NCBI GenBank assembly: GCA_947044405.1
Contig: CAMRHE010000501.1
Span: 922,001-986,000 of the forward strand
Source: Leptodactylus fallax
Lineage: Eukaryota > Chordata > Amphibia > Anura > Leptodactylidae
Reading direction: 5' to 3'
Length of the DNA: 64,000 bases
Positions 23,101-36,212 of this stretch are shown here, one piece after another. The stretch's first letter is position 1; each line of letters starts with the position of its first letter. The position numbers and the translations under genes are program-made. The notes under the pieces were generated by a model, which did no database searches, was not told the origin of the DNA, and saw only the letters and a program-made list of their open reading frames with translations.

Positions 23101-26100
23101 AGATCTCCTATGATGGCACAGGCTGGCATACCCTGATATATCATGTATATAGTAAGGGATCTCCCATGGTGGCACAGGCTGGCATACCCTCATATATCAT
23201 GAATATAGTAAGGTATCTCCCATGGTGGCACAGGCTGGCATACCCTGATATATCATGTATATAGTAAGGGATCTCCCATGGTGGCACAGGCTGGCATACC
23301 CTCATATATCATGTATATAGTAAGGGATCTCCCATGGTGGCACAGGCTGGCATACCCTGATATATCATGTATATAGTAAGGGATCTCCCATGGCACAGGC
23401 TGGCATACCCTGATATATCATGTATATAGTAAGGTATCTCCAATGGCACAGGCTGGCATACCCTCATATATCATGTATATAGTAAGGGATCTCCCATGGT
23501 GGCACAGGCTGGCATACCCTGATATATCATGTATATAGTAAGGGATCTCCCATGGCACAGGCTGGCATACCCTGATATATCATGTATATATTAAGAGATC
23601 TCCTATGGTGGCACAGGCTGGCATACCCTGATATATCATGTATATAGTAAGGGATCTCCTATGGCACAGGCTGCCATACCCTGATATATCATGTATATAG
23701 TAAGGGATCTCCCATAGTGGCACAGGCTGGCATACCCTGATATATCATGTATATAGTAAGGGATCTCCCATGGTGGCACAGGCTGGCATACCCTGATATA
23801 TCATGTATATAGTAAGGGATCTCCCATAGTGGCACAGGCTGGCATACCCTGATATATCATGTATATAGTAAGGGATCTCCCATGGTGGCACAGGCTGGCA
23901 TACCCTGATATATCATGTATATAGTAAGAGATCTCCTATGGTGGCACAGGCTGGCATACCCTCATATATCATGTATATAGTAAGGGATCTCCTATGGTGG
24001 CACAGGCTGGCATACCCTCATATATCATGTATATAGTAAGAGATCTCCAATGGTGGCACAGGCTGGCATACCCTGATATATCATGTATATAGTAAGGGAT
24101 CTCCCATGGTGGCACAGGCTGGCATACCCTGACATATCATGTATATACTAAGGGATCGCCCATGATGGCACAGGCTGGCATACCCTGATATATCATGTAT
24201 ATAGTAAGAGATCTCCCATAGTGGCACAGGCTGGCATACCCTGATATATCATGTATATAGTAAGGGATCTCCTATGGTGGCACAGGCTGGCATACCCTCA
24301 TATATCATGTATATAGTAAGGGATCTCCTATGATGGCACAGGCTGGCATACCCTGATATATCATGTATATGGTAAGAGATCTCCCATGGCACAGGCTGGC
24401 ATACCCTCATATATCATGTATATAGTAAGGTATCTCCCATGGTGGCACAGGCTGGCATACCCTGATATATCATGTATATAGTAAGGGATCTCCCATGGCA
24501 CAGGCTGGCATACCCTCATATATCATGTATATAGTAAGAGATCTCCCATGGTGGCACAGGCTGGCATACCCTGATATATCATGTATATAGTAAGAGATCT
24601 CCCATGGTGGCACAGGCTGGCATACCCTGATATATCATGTATATAGTAAGGGATCTCCTATGGTGGCACAGGCTGGCATACCCTGATATATCATGTATAT
24701 AGTAAGGGATCTCCCATGGTGGCACAGGCTGGCATACCCTGATATATCCTGTATATAGTAAGGGATCTCCCATGGCACAGGCTGGCATACCCTCATATAT
24801 CATGTATATAGTAAGAGATCTCCTATGGTGGCACAGGCTGGCATACCCTGATATATCATGTATATAGTAAGAGATCTCCCATGGTGGCACAGGCTGGCAT
24901 ACCCTCATATATCATGTATATAGTAAGAGATCTCCCATGGTGGCACAGGCTGGCATACCCTGATATATCATGTATATAGTAAGGGATCTCCTATGGTGGC
25001 ACAGGCTGGCATACCCTCATATATCATGTATATAGTAAGAGATCTCCCATGGCACAGGCTGGCATACCCTCATATATCATGTATATAGTAAGGTATCTCC
25101 CATGGTGGCACAGGCTGGCATACCCTGATATATCATGTATATAGTAAGGGATCTCCCATGGCACAGGCTGGCATACCCTCATATATCATGTATATAGTAA
25201 GGGATCTCCTATGATGGCACAGGCTGGCATACCCTCATATATCATGTATATAGTAAGAGATCTCCTATGGTGGCACAGGCTGGCATACCCTGATATATCA
25301 TGTATATAGTAAGGGATCTCCCATGGTGGCACAGGCTGGCATACCCTCATATATCATGTATATAGTAAGGGATCTCCTATGATGGCACAGGCTGGCATAC
25401 CCTCATATATCATGTATATAGTAAGGGATCTCCTATGGTGGCACAGGCTGGCATACCCTCATATATCATGTATATAGTAAGGGATCTCCTATGGTGGCAC
25501 AGGCTGGCATACCCTCATATATCATGTATATAGTAAGGGATCTCCCATGGTGGCAAAGGCTGGCATACCCTGATATATCATGTATATAGTAAGGGATCTC
25601 CCATGGTGGCACAGGCTGGCATACCCTGATATATCATGTATATAGTAAGAGATCTCCCATGGTGGCACAGGCTGGCATACCCTGATATATCATGTATATA
25701 GTAAGAGATCTCCTATGGTGGCACAGGCTGGCATACCCTCATATATCATGTATATAGTAAGGGATCTCCCATGGTGGCACAGGCTGGCATACCCTCATAT
25801 ATCATGTATATAGTAAGAGATCTCCCATGGTGGCACAGGCTGGCATACCCTGATATATCATGTATATAGTAAGGGATCTCCCATGGTGGCACAGGCTGGC
25901 ATACCCTGATATATCATGTATATAGTAAGGGATCTCCTATGGTGGCACAGGCTGGCATACCCTGATATATCATGTATATAGTAAGGGATCTCCCATGGTG
26001 GCACAGGCTGGCATACCCTGATATATCATGTATATAGTAAGAGATCTCCCATGGCACAGGCTGGCATACCCTCATATATCATGTATATAGTAAGGTATCT

Positions 26101-26733
26101 CCCATGGTGGCACAGGCTGGCATACCCTCATATATCATGTATATAGTAAGGTATCTCCCATGGTGGCACAGGCTGGCATACCCTGATATATCATGTATAT
26201 AGTAAGGGATCTCCCATGGCACAGGCTGGCATACCCTCATATATCATGTATATAATAAGGGATCTCCTATGGTGGCACAGGCTGGCATACCCTGATATAT
26301 CATGTATATAGTAAGGGATCTCCTATGGTGGCACAGGCTGGCATACCCTGACATATCATGTATATAGTAAGGGATCTCCTATGGTGGCACAGGCTGGCAT
26401 ACCCTGATATATCATGTATATAGTAAGAGATCTCCCATGGTGGCACAGGCTGGCATACCCTGATATATCATGTATATAGTAAGGGATCTCCTATGGTGGC
26501 ACAGGCTGGCATACCCTGATATATCATGTATATAGTAAGGGATCTCTCATGGTGGCACAGGCTGGCATACCCTCATATATCATGTATATAGTAAGGGATC
26601 TCCCATGGTGGCACAGGCTGGCATACCCTCATATATCATGTATATAGTAAGGGATCTCCCATGGCACAGGCTGGCATACCCTCATATATCATGTATATAG
26701 TAAGGGATCTCCCATGGCACAGGCTGGCATACC
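17150..26733. repeat. 56-bp tandem array, about 9.6 kb (largest in the window)
   Basis: There are roughly 170 units of GGCACAGGCTGGCATACCCT, GATATATCATGTATATAGTA, AGGGATCTCCTATGGT. A 53-bp version lacks GTG before GCACAGG. Recurrent variants sit at fixed sites: CCCTG/CCCTC, ATATATC/ACATATC, AAGGGAT/AAGAGAT/AAGGTAT, CCTATG/CCCATG, and GGTGG/GATGG/AGTGG. Rare variants mark duplicated blocks. It fills nearly half of DOCK3 intron 4. No protein-like frame is preserved in it. Confidence 0.97.
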
Positions 26734-27026
26734 ATGCATACAACTGTGTAATGTTGTGGTGCATGAGACAGTAAATGGGTGGCACACACAGCAGCCTCCC
26801 CCTCCCTGTGCAGTCAGTGCCCCCATGTCATACACGTACAGTGCGCAGGGCACATCCTGGGGGTCAGGGCTGTCTGGACAGGTGGATGGCGCGGTGCCCG
26901 GGTGTAGGGAGACCCCTGACAAGGCTCCTACCTCTCCTGCTGGCGCTGCCTCCTCTCCGATCTGTGCAGTAATGAGGCATCCAAAAAGGAGTGAAAAATA
27001 AACCTCCCACGTACCCTGCACAGATC
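26734..27026. other. Spacer between the two largest arrays
   Basis: About 290 bp of unique sequence in intron 4. No gene or element is recognised. Confidence 0.4.
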
Positions 27027-27075
27027 CCCAGAGCACACACAACCGGCAGCAGCGCGCACATACAACTGGCAGCAG

Positions 27076-27118
<43 letters not shown>

Positions 27119-27335
27119 CCGGCAGCAGCGCGCACATACAACTGGCAGCAGCGCGCGCGCACACACACAACTGGCAGCAGCGCGCACACACACACACACA
27201 ACCGGCAGCAATGCGCACACACAACCGGCAGCAACGTGCGCGCGCACACACACACAACCGGCAGCAACACACACACACAACCGGCAGCAGCGCGCACACA
27301 CAACCGGCAGCAGCGTGCACACACAACCGGCAGCA

Positions 27336-27381
<46 letters not shown>

Positions 27382-28511
27382 CCGGCAGCAGCGCGCACAT
27401 ACAACTGGCAGCAGCGCACGCACACACACACACACACACACAAAACTGGCAGCGCGCGCGCGCACACACACACACACAACCGGCAGCAGCGCGCACATAC
27501 AACTGGCAGCAGCGCGCACGCACACACACACACACACACACAAAACTGGCAGCAGCGCGCGCACACACACACACACAACCGGCAGCAACGTGTGCGCACA
27601 CACACACACAACCGGCAGCAACACACACACACAACCGGCGGCAGCACGCACACACAACCGGCAGCAGCGCGCACACACACAACCGGCAGCAGCGCGCACA
27701 CACACAACCGGCAGCAGCGCGCACACACACACAACCGGCAGCAGCGCGCACACACACACAACCGGCAGCAACGTGCGCACACACACACAACCGGCAGCAA
27801 CACACACACACAAACTGGCAGCAGCGCGCACGCACAACCGGCAGCAGCGCGCGCACACACACAACCGGCAGCAGTGCGCACACACACAACCGGCAGCAGC
27901 GCGCGCACACACAACCGGCAGCAGCGCGCGCACACACACAACCGGCAGCAGCGCGCACACAAACAACCGGCAGCAGCGCGCGCACACAACCGGCAGCAAC
28001 GAGCGCACACAACCGGCAGCAACGCCGCGCACACACAACCGGCAGCAACGCGCACACACACAACCGGCAGCAACGCGCACACACACAACCGGCAGCAACG
28101 CGCACAGACAACTGGCAGCAACGCGCACAGACAACCGGCAGCAACGCGCGCACACACAACCGGCAGCAACGCGCACACACACACACAAACAACCGGCAGC
28201 AGCGTGCACACACAACCGGCAGCAACGCACACACACAACCGGCAGCAACGCGCACACACACAACCGGCAGCAACGCGCACACACACAACCGGCAGCAACA
28301 CGCACACACACAACCGGCAGCAACGCGCACACACAACCGGCAGCAACGCGCACACACACAACCGGCAGCAACGCGCACACACACAACCGGCAGCAGCGCG
28401 CACATACAACTGGCAGCAGCGCGCACACACACACACACAACCGGCAGCAGCGCGCGCACATACAACTGGCAGCAGCGCACGCACACACACACACACAAAA
28501 CTGGCGCAGCG

Positions 28512-28556
<45 letters not shown>

Positions 28557-29640
28557 CCGGCAGCAGCGTGCGCGCACACACACACACAACCGGCAGCAAC
28601 ACACACACACAACCGGCAGCAGCACGCACACACAACCGGCAGCAGCACGCACACACAACCGGCAGCCGCGCGCACACACAACCGGCAGCAGCGCGCACAC
28701 ACAACCGGCAGCAGCGCACACACACACACAACCAGCAGCAGCGTGCACACACAACCGGCAGCAACGTGCGCGCACACACACACAACCGGCAGCAACACAC
28801 ACACACACACAACCGGCAGCAGCGCGCACACACAACCGGCAGCAGCGCACACACACACACAACCGGCAGCAACGCGCACACACAACCGGCAGCAACGCGC
28901 ACACACACAACCGGCAGCAACACGCACACACACAACCGGCAGCAACGCGCACACACACAACCGGCAGCAACGCGCACAGACAACTGGCAGCAACGCGCAC
29001 AGACAACCGGCAGCAACGCGCACACACAACCGGCAGCAACGCACACACACAACCGGCAGCAACGCGCGCACACACACACAAACAACCGGCAGCAGCATGC
29101 ACACACAACCGGCAGCAACGAGCACACACAACCGGCAGCAACGCGCGCACACACAACCGGCAGCAACGCGCACACACAACCGGCAGCAACGCGCACACAC
29201 AACCGGCAGCAACGCGCGCACACACAACCGGCAGCAACGCGCACACACAACCGGCAGCAACACGCACACACACAACCGGCAGCAACACGCACACACACAA
29301 CCGGCAGCAACGCGCACACACACACAACCGGCAGCAACGCGCACAGACAAGGCAGCAACGCGCACAGACAACCGGCAGCAACGCGCACAGACAACCGGCA
29401 GCAACGCGCACACACAACCGGCAGCAACGCGCACACACAACCGGCAGCAACGCGCACACACAACTGGCAGCAACGCGCACACACAACCGGCAGCAACGCA
29501 CACAGACAACCGGCAGCAACGCACACACACAACCGGCAGCAACGCGCACACACAACTGGCAGCAACGCGCACACACACAACCAGAGGCAAAGCACACACA
29601 CAACCAGCAGTAATACACACAAAACCAGTAGCGCAGGACA
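27027..29640. repeat. CA/CG-rich minisatellite, alternating purine-pyrimidine
   Basis: More than 100 short units combine ACAACCGGCAGCAACGCGCA with (CA)n runs of variable length, so the unit is about 22-60 bp. GCAGCAGCGCGC and GCAGCAACGCGC versions occur, and runs of pure CA reach about 40 bp. Long frames on both strands (800-1020 codons) exist only because the repeat lacks stop codons. It lies in DOCK3 intron 4. Confidence 0.95.
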
Positions 29641-30741
29641 GAACACACAGTGACGGCCAGCGTATATACATACACATCCAACACTATCACATCTAGAGCA
29701 GCTTTTACTCTCGTTCTTAATTTCTGATGGCACATTCTGAGTTACAACCACTAATATCAGCCATTACATTGCTGAGAGGTTCTCACCCAGCTTTCCACAT
29801 GTCCTAAATGTCCTTGTGTCCACTGTTGTGTGGAGCTGCAATCCCTCCTCTCATTCTCTCCCACACATTCTATTTGTGAACCAGGAGGCTCAGGATGAAC
29901 AGTTGGAGGAGGAATCATGGGAGGACTGTGGTCACTGCTGCCACGTCATTATGGGGAGGGGTCTCTACACTTTCCATGTTCTGAGCTTTGCCCCCCAGCG
30001 GTCAGTGACTACATAGCTGGGGGATTGGGGATGACAGGCTTTGTAACTGCCCATGAACGCTGGCTGACCGGAGAGCCGGAATGGCTGCCATACTGGTCGT
30101 CACTCTGTAGGCGGCGCTGGCGTTGGATCATACCCTGACAACTCACTGTATGAAGGGGATTCTGAATGTCACATCTTGTCAGATCCAGGATCCAATGGCC
30201 AGCCTCCTGACAAGAGTGTTAATGGCGGCACTCATGAAATATACATGTTACAGGGCAGCATTACCAGCAGTGTGGCCTGGAGAAGATGAATATTTCATAC
30301 AAATCCTGCACTTACACAGGACTGAGGAGGCGCCATCTGTCACCGGCCTCACCGCGCCCTGCCGCTGCCCCTGCAGGGTCTGAACATGCCACAGACTGGA
30401 CCAACTCACAAGAAGTCAGACCTGGGGACTTCTCCATCACTTACCAGAGCAGCTGCAAACAGGCGGCCAACAAAGGGTTAAATCCACATATTGGGTCAAG
30501 GAATTTGTAAATAGTTTCCTGGTCTTTAGCCACAACCGGAGCTGCATTTACAGTTCTGATGTCACATTATATATTTAACTCCAGTCACAACCAGAGCTGC
30601 ATTTAGAATTCCAATAGTTACCTCTCCCACCCTATGGAATATACAAGATTCCGTCATCAGACGGTGTGATGTAAGCTCTACATCTCCCACAATGCAGTGC
30701 ACCGGAGCTGCTCTCACAACTGCAGCTTTGGATGACACTGT
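29641..30741. other. Intron 4 unique block
   Basis: About 1.1 kb with no array. It contains scattered phrases such as CACAACCAGAGCTGCATTTA, twice near 30535 and 30588, that probably come from an old interspersed repeat. Nothing coding is supported. Confidence 0.4.
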
Positions 30742-30769
30742 ATTATTATTATTATTTATTTATAGAGCA

Positions 30770-32893
30770 CCATTAATCCCATGTGCTGTACATTATTATA
30801 TTAATCCCATGTGCTGTACATTATTATATTAATCCCATGTGCTGTACATTATTATATTAATCCCATGTGCTGTACATTATTATATTAATCCCATGTGCTG
30901 TACATTATTATATTAATCCCATGTGCTGTACATTATTATATTAATCCCATGTGCTGTACATTATTATATTAATCCCATGGTGCTCTGTACATTATTATAT
31001 TAATCCCATGGTGCTGTACATTATTATAGTAATCCCATGGTGCTCTGTACATTATTATATTAATTCCATGTGCTATACATTATTATATTAATCCCATGGT
31101 GCTCTGTACATTATTATATTAATTCCATGTGCTATACATTACTATATTAATCCCATGGTGCTCTGTACATTATTATATTAATCCCATGGTGCTCTGTACA
31201 TTATTATATTAATCCCATGGTGCTCTGTACATTATTATATTAATCCCATGGTGCTCTGTATATTATTATATTAATTCCATGTGCTATACATTATTATATT
31301 AATCCCATGGTGCTCTGTACATTATTATATTAATCCCATAGTGCTCTGTACATTATTATATTAATCCCATGTGCTGTACATTATTATATTAATTTCATGG
31401 TGCTCTGTACATTATTATATTAATCCCATGGTGCTCTGTACATTATTATATAAATTCCATGTGCTATACATTATTATATTAATCCCATGGTGCTCTGTAC
31501 ATTATTATATTAATCCCATGGTGCTCTGTACATTATTATATTAATCCCATGGTGCTCTGTATATTATTATATTAATTCCATGTGCTATACATTATTATAT
31601 TAATCCCATGGTGCTCTGTACATTATTATATTAATCCCATGGTGCTCTGTACATTATTATATTAATCCCATGTGCTGTACATTATTATATTAATTTCATG
31701 GTGCTCTGTACATTATTATATTAATCCCATGGTGCTCTGTACATTATTATATTAATCCCATGTGCTGTACATTATTATATTAATTTCATGGTGCTCTGTA
31801 CATTATTATATTAATCCCATGGTCCTGTACATTATTATACTAATCCCATGGTGCTCTGTACATTATTATATTAATCCCATGGTGCTCTGAACATTATTAT
31901 ATTAATTCCATGGTGCTGTACATTATTATGCTAATCCCATGGTGCTCTGTACATTATTATATTAATCCCATGTGCTGTACATTATTGTATTAATCCCATG
32001 GTGCTCTGTACATTATTATATTAATTCCATGGTGCTGTACATTATTATATTAATCCCATGGTGCTGTACATTATTATATTAATTCCATGGTCTTCTGTAC
32101 ATTATTATATTAATCCCATGGTGCTGTACATTATTATATTAATCCCATGGTGCTCTGTACATTATTATATTAATCCCATGGTGCTGTACATTATTATATT
32201 AATCCCATGGTGCTCTGTACATTATTATATTAATCCCATGTGCTGTACATTATTATATTAATTCCATGGTGCTCTGTACATTATTATATTAATCCCATGG
32301 TGCTCTGTACATTATTATATTAATCCCATGTGCTGTACATTATTATATTAATTCCATGGTGCTCTGTACATTATTATATTAATCCCATGGTGCTCTGTAC
32401 ATTATTATATTAATCCCATGTGCTGTACATTATTATATTAATTCCATGGTGCTCTGTACATTATTATATTAATTCCATGGTGCTCTGTACATTATTATAT
32501 TAATCCCATGGTGCTCTGTACATTATTATATTAATCCCATGGTGCATCTGTACATTATTATATTAATCCCATGGTGCTCTGTACATTATTATATTAATCC
32601 CATGGTGCTCTGTACATTATTATATTAATTCCATGGTGCTCTGTACATTATTATATTAATTCCATGGTGCTCTGTACATTATTATATTAATTCCATGGTG
32701 CTCTGTACATTATTATATTAATTCCATGGTGCTCTGTACATTATTATATTAATTCCATGGTGCTCTGTACATTATTATATTAATTCCATGGTGCTCTGTA
32801 CATTATTATATTAATTCCATGGTGCTCTGTACATTATTATATTAATTCCATGGTGCTCTGTACATTATTATATTAATCCCATGGTGCTTTACA
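30770..32893. repeat. 28/31-bp array inside the L2 3' region
   Basis: About 70 units of ATTATATTAATCCCATGGTG then CTCTGTACATT, with a shorter version lacking GTCT (CATGTGCTGTACA). The final units are nearly pure AATTCCATGG copies. The unit corresponds to the LINE 3' terminal phrase ATTAATCCCATG-GTGCTTTACA, present once at each edge. Confidence 0.95.
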
Positions 32894-33039
32894 TTTGAGG
32901 CTTTACATACGGTACACCAGATATACAAAACAAATACAATACTAGCAGTGATCACTGGCACAGTGGGATAGAGGGCCCTGCCCGCAAGGGCTTACAATCT
33001 ATGAGGGAAGAGGGATAGAGACAGAAGGTGGGGGTAGAG

Positions 33040-34797
33040 GCTGTACAGATGGCGGTGTGGTGACAGTAGTGTTATTGGGGGCTGTACAGATGGCGGTGTG
33101 GTGACAGTAGTGTTATTGGAGGTTGTACAGATGGCGGTGTGGTGACAGTAGTGTTATTGGGGGCTGTACAGATGGTGGTGTGGTGACAGTAGTGTTATTG
33201 GAGGCTGTACAGATGGCGGTGACAGTAGTGTTATTGGAGGTTGTACAGATGGCGGTGTGGTGACAGTAGTGTTATTGGAGGCTGTACAGATGGCGGTGTG
33301 GTGACAGTAGTGTTATTGGAGGCTGTACAGATGGCGGTGTGGTGACAGTAGTGTTATTGGAGGTTGTACAGATGGCGGTGTGGTGACAGTAGTGTTATTG
33401 GAGGTTGTACAGATGGCGGTGTGGTGACAGTAGTGTTATTGGGGGTTGTACAGATGGCGGTGTGGTGACAGTAGTGTTATTGGAGGTTGTACAGATGGCG
33501 GTGTGGTGACAGTAGTGTTATAGGAGGTTGTACAGATGGCGGTGTGGTGACAGTAGTGTTATTGGAGGCTGTACAGATGGCGGTGTGGTGACAGTAGTGT
33601 TATTGGAGGCTGTACAGATGGCGGTGTGGTGACAGTAGTGTTATTGGAGGTTGTACAGATGGCGGTGTGGTGACAGTAGTGTTATTGGAGGTTGTACAGA
33701 TGGCGGTGTGGTGACAGTAGTGTTATTGGGGGTTGTACAGATGGCGGTGTGGTGACAGTAGTGTTATTGGAGGTTGTACAGATGGCGGTGCGGTGACAGT
33801 AGTGTTATTGGAGGCTGTACAGATGGCGGTGTGGTGACAGTAGTGTTATTGGGGGCTGTACAGATGGTGGTGTGGTGACAGTAGTGTTATTGGAGGTTGT
33901 ACAGATGGCGGTGTGGTGACAGTAGTGTTATAGGAGGTTGTACAGATGGCGGTGTGGTGACAGTAGTGTTATTGGAGGCTGTACAGATGGCGGTGTGGTG
34001 ACAGTAGTGTTATTGGGGGATGTACAGATGGCGGTGTGGTGACAGTAGTGTTATTGGAGGTTGTACAGATGGCGGTGTGGTGACAGTAGTGTTATTGGGG
34101 GCTGTACAGATGGCGGTGTGGTGACAGTAGTGTTATTGGAGGCTGTACAGATGGCGGTGTGGTGACAGTAGTGTTATTGGAGGTTGTACAGATGGCGGTG
34201 TGGTGACAGTAGTGTTATTGGAGGTTGTACAGATGGCGGTGTGGTGACAGTAGTGTTATTGGGGGTTGTACAGATGGCGGTGTGGTGACAGTAGTGTTAT
34301 TGGAGGTTGTACAGATGGCGGTGTGGTGACAGTAGTGTTATTGGAGGTTGTACAGATGGCGGTGTGGTGACAGTAGTGTTATTGGAGGTTGTACAGGTGG
34401 CGGTGTGGTGACAGTAGTGTTATTGGAGGATGTACAGATGGCGGTGACAGTAGTGTTATTGGAGGCTGTACAGATGGCGGTGTGGTGACAGTAGTGTTAT
34501 TGGGGGTTGTACAGATGGCGGTGTGGTGACAGTAGTGTTATTGGAGGTTGTACAGATGGTGGTGTGGTGACAGTAGTGTTATTGGAGGTTGTACAGGTGG
34601 CGGTGTGGTGACAGTAGTGTTATTGGGGGTTGTACAGGTGATGGTGTGGTGACAGTAGTGTTATTGGGGGTTGTACAGATGGCGGTGTGGTGACAGTAGT
34701 GTTATTGGAGGTTGTACAGATGGCGGTGTGGTGACAGTAGTGTTATTGGAGGCTGTACAGATGGCGGTGTGGTGACAGTAGTGTTATTGGGGGTTGT
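33040..34797. repeat. 41-bp array inside the L2 3' region
   Basis: About 43 units of GTGTTATTGGAGGTTGTACA then GATGGCGGTGTGGTGACAGTA. They are very homogeneous, with GGGGGTTG, GGAGGCTG and ATGGTGG variants and two short units lacking GTGTG. Confidence 0.95.
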
Positions 34798-35099
34798 AAG
34801 CCTTACTGAATAGGGGAGTCTTCAGGGCCTTCTTGAAGCTTGTGATTGTGGGGGTCAGTCTTATGTGTCTTGGTAATGAGTTCCAGAGTATGGGGGATGC
34901 CCAGGAGAAGTCTTGGAGACGATTGTGTGAGGAGCGGATAAGAGCGGAGTAGGAGGTCTGTGGAGGATCGGAGGTTACGTGCGGGCAGGTAGTAGGAGAT
35001 TAGGTCGGAGATATATGGAGGGGACAGGCTGTGGATGGCTTTGTATGTCAGTGTTAGTAATTTGAATTCTATTCGCTGGGCTGTGGGTAGCCAGTGATG

Positions 35100-36205
35100 G
35101 GATTGGGAGAGGGGGCGGCCGATGAAGAACGGGGGGAGAGGTGTATTAGGCGAGCAGCACAGTATAAGGTGGACTGGTGGGGGGCGAGAGTGTTAGCTGG
35201 GAGGCCATGGAGAAGGGTGTTACAGTAGTCTAGGCGGGAGATTATGAGGGCGTGGACTAGCATCTTTGTAGTGTCAGGGGTGAGGAAGGAGCGGATTCGG
35301 TGGATGTTCTTGAGTTGGAGGCGGCAGGAGGTGTTGAGGGTTTGAATATGCAGCTTGAAGGATAGGTCAGAGTCTAAGGTTATCCCAAGGCAGCGGGCCT
35401 GTGGGACTGGAGTAAGTGTAGCACCATTAACTATGACAGATGGGTCAGGTAGAGGGGCCATGTGAGGAGGGGTGAAGATGATGAACTCCGTTTTCTCCAT
35501 GTTGAGTTTGAGAAAGCGGGGAGGAGAGAAAGGAGGCTACGGCTGCGAGACATTCTGGGACTCTGGACAGCAGGGAGGTCATGTCTGGACCAGAGAGATA
35601 TATTTGGGTGTCGTCAGCGTAGCAATGGTAATGGAAACCGTGGGATTCTATGAGTTGGCCAAGGCCTAGGGTGTAGATGGAGAACAGGAGGGGTCCTAGG
35701 ACGGAGCCTTGGGGGACACCTACAGAAAGAGGGCATGGCAGGGAGGTGGTGTGCGAGTGGGAGACGCTGAATGTGCGGTTGGTGAGGTATGAGGAGATCC
35801 AGGAAAGGGCCAGGTCAGAGATGCCAAGGGGTGAGAGCGTATGTAACAGGAGGGAATGGTCGACTGTGTCAAAGGCAGAGGAGTGGGCGGGGGCAAGACG
35901 GAGGGCGGGGGGGGGCGAGACGGAGGGCGGGGGCGAGACGGAGGGCGGGGGCGAGACGGAGGGTGGGGGGCGAGACGGAGGGCGGGGGCGAGACGGAGGG
36001 CGGGGGGCGAGACGGAGGGCGGGGGCGAGACGGAGGGCGGGGGCGAGACTCTTGGCTTTGGCAGTTAGAAGGTCATTAGTGACTTTGGTTAGGGCAGGTT
36101 CTGTGGAGTGATGGGGTCTGAAGCCGGACTGTAGTAAGTTGGACGAGAGATCGGAAGATAGTTCGGAGTGGACGTGTTTTTCAAGCAATTTAGAGGCGTA
36201 CGGGA
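35100..36205 (-). pseudogene. L2-like reverse transcriptase, partial and broken
   Basis: Recognisable reverse transcriptase blocks in order are [47 protein letters not shown] and [12 protein letters not shown] (the catalytic YADD box), followed by the thumb-like [11 protein letters not shown] and SRLDYCNTLLHGLP. The frame shifts near 35500-35530, so two overlapping frames are needed. A GC-rich array (35880-36047) sits directly before AFDTVDH, where the Asp of motif A (usually LDLSSAFD) is expected; that Asp is missing. The endonuclease domain is absent through truncation. It is dead as an autonomous element. Confidence 0.88.
35880..36047. repeat. 17-18-bp GC-rich array inside the LINE coding region
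   Basis: About nine units of GGCGAGACGGAGGGCGGGGG with variable G-run length. It interrupts the reverse transcriptase reading frame before motif A. Confidence 0.92.
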
Positions 36206-36212
36206 GCAGTGA

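Larger units (their letters stand above)
30742..36212 (-). mobile_element. L2-like LINE fragment, 5'-truncated, with three internal tandem arrays
   Basis: Read on the minus strand, the element starts abruptly near 36212 inside the reverse transcriptase region and ends at a (TAA)n-like tail (30742-30763), as L2/CR1-clade elements do. The coding part (about 36205-35100) is followed by a long 3' part. Two blocks of that part (34800-35070 and 32890-33035, with CCTGCCCGCAAGGGCTTACA) look like the 3' region of this LINE type in other frogs. Between them arrays have grown at 33040-34797 and 30770-32893, and a third at 35880-36047 within the coding region. Without these arrays the element would be only about 1.4 kb long. 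Confidence 0.85.

Noticed and set aside
17150..26733. Regularly spaced repeats that might suggest a CRISPR array
   Set aside because: There are no unique spacers between repeats; units are head-to-tail copies in a vertebrate intron.
26689..29751. Open frames of 800-1020 codons on both strands (Cys/Val/Leu-rich on minus, Thr/His/Gln-rich on plus)
   Set aside because: They are created by the CA/CG repeat, which has no stop codons in any frame. Several frames on both strands are open at once, and there is no protein-like composition or domain.
35462..36111. Plus-strand Gly/Arg-rich frames
   Set aside because: They are the antisense of the LINE reverse transcriptase and its GC-rich internal array.
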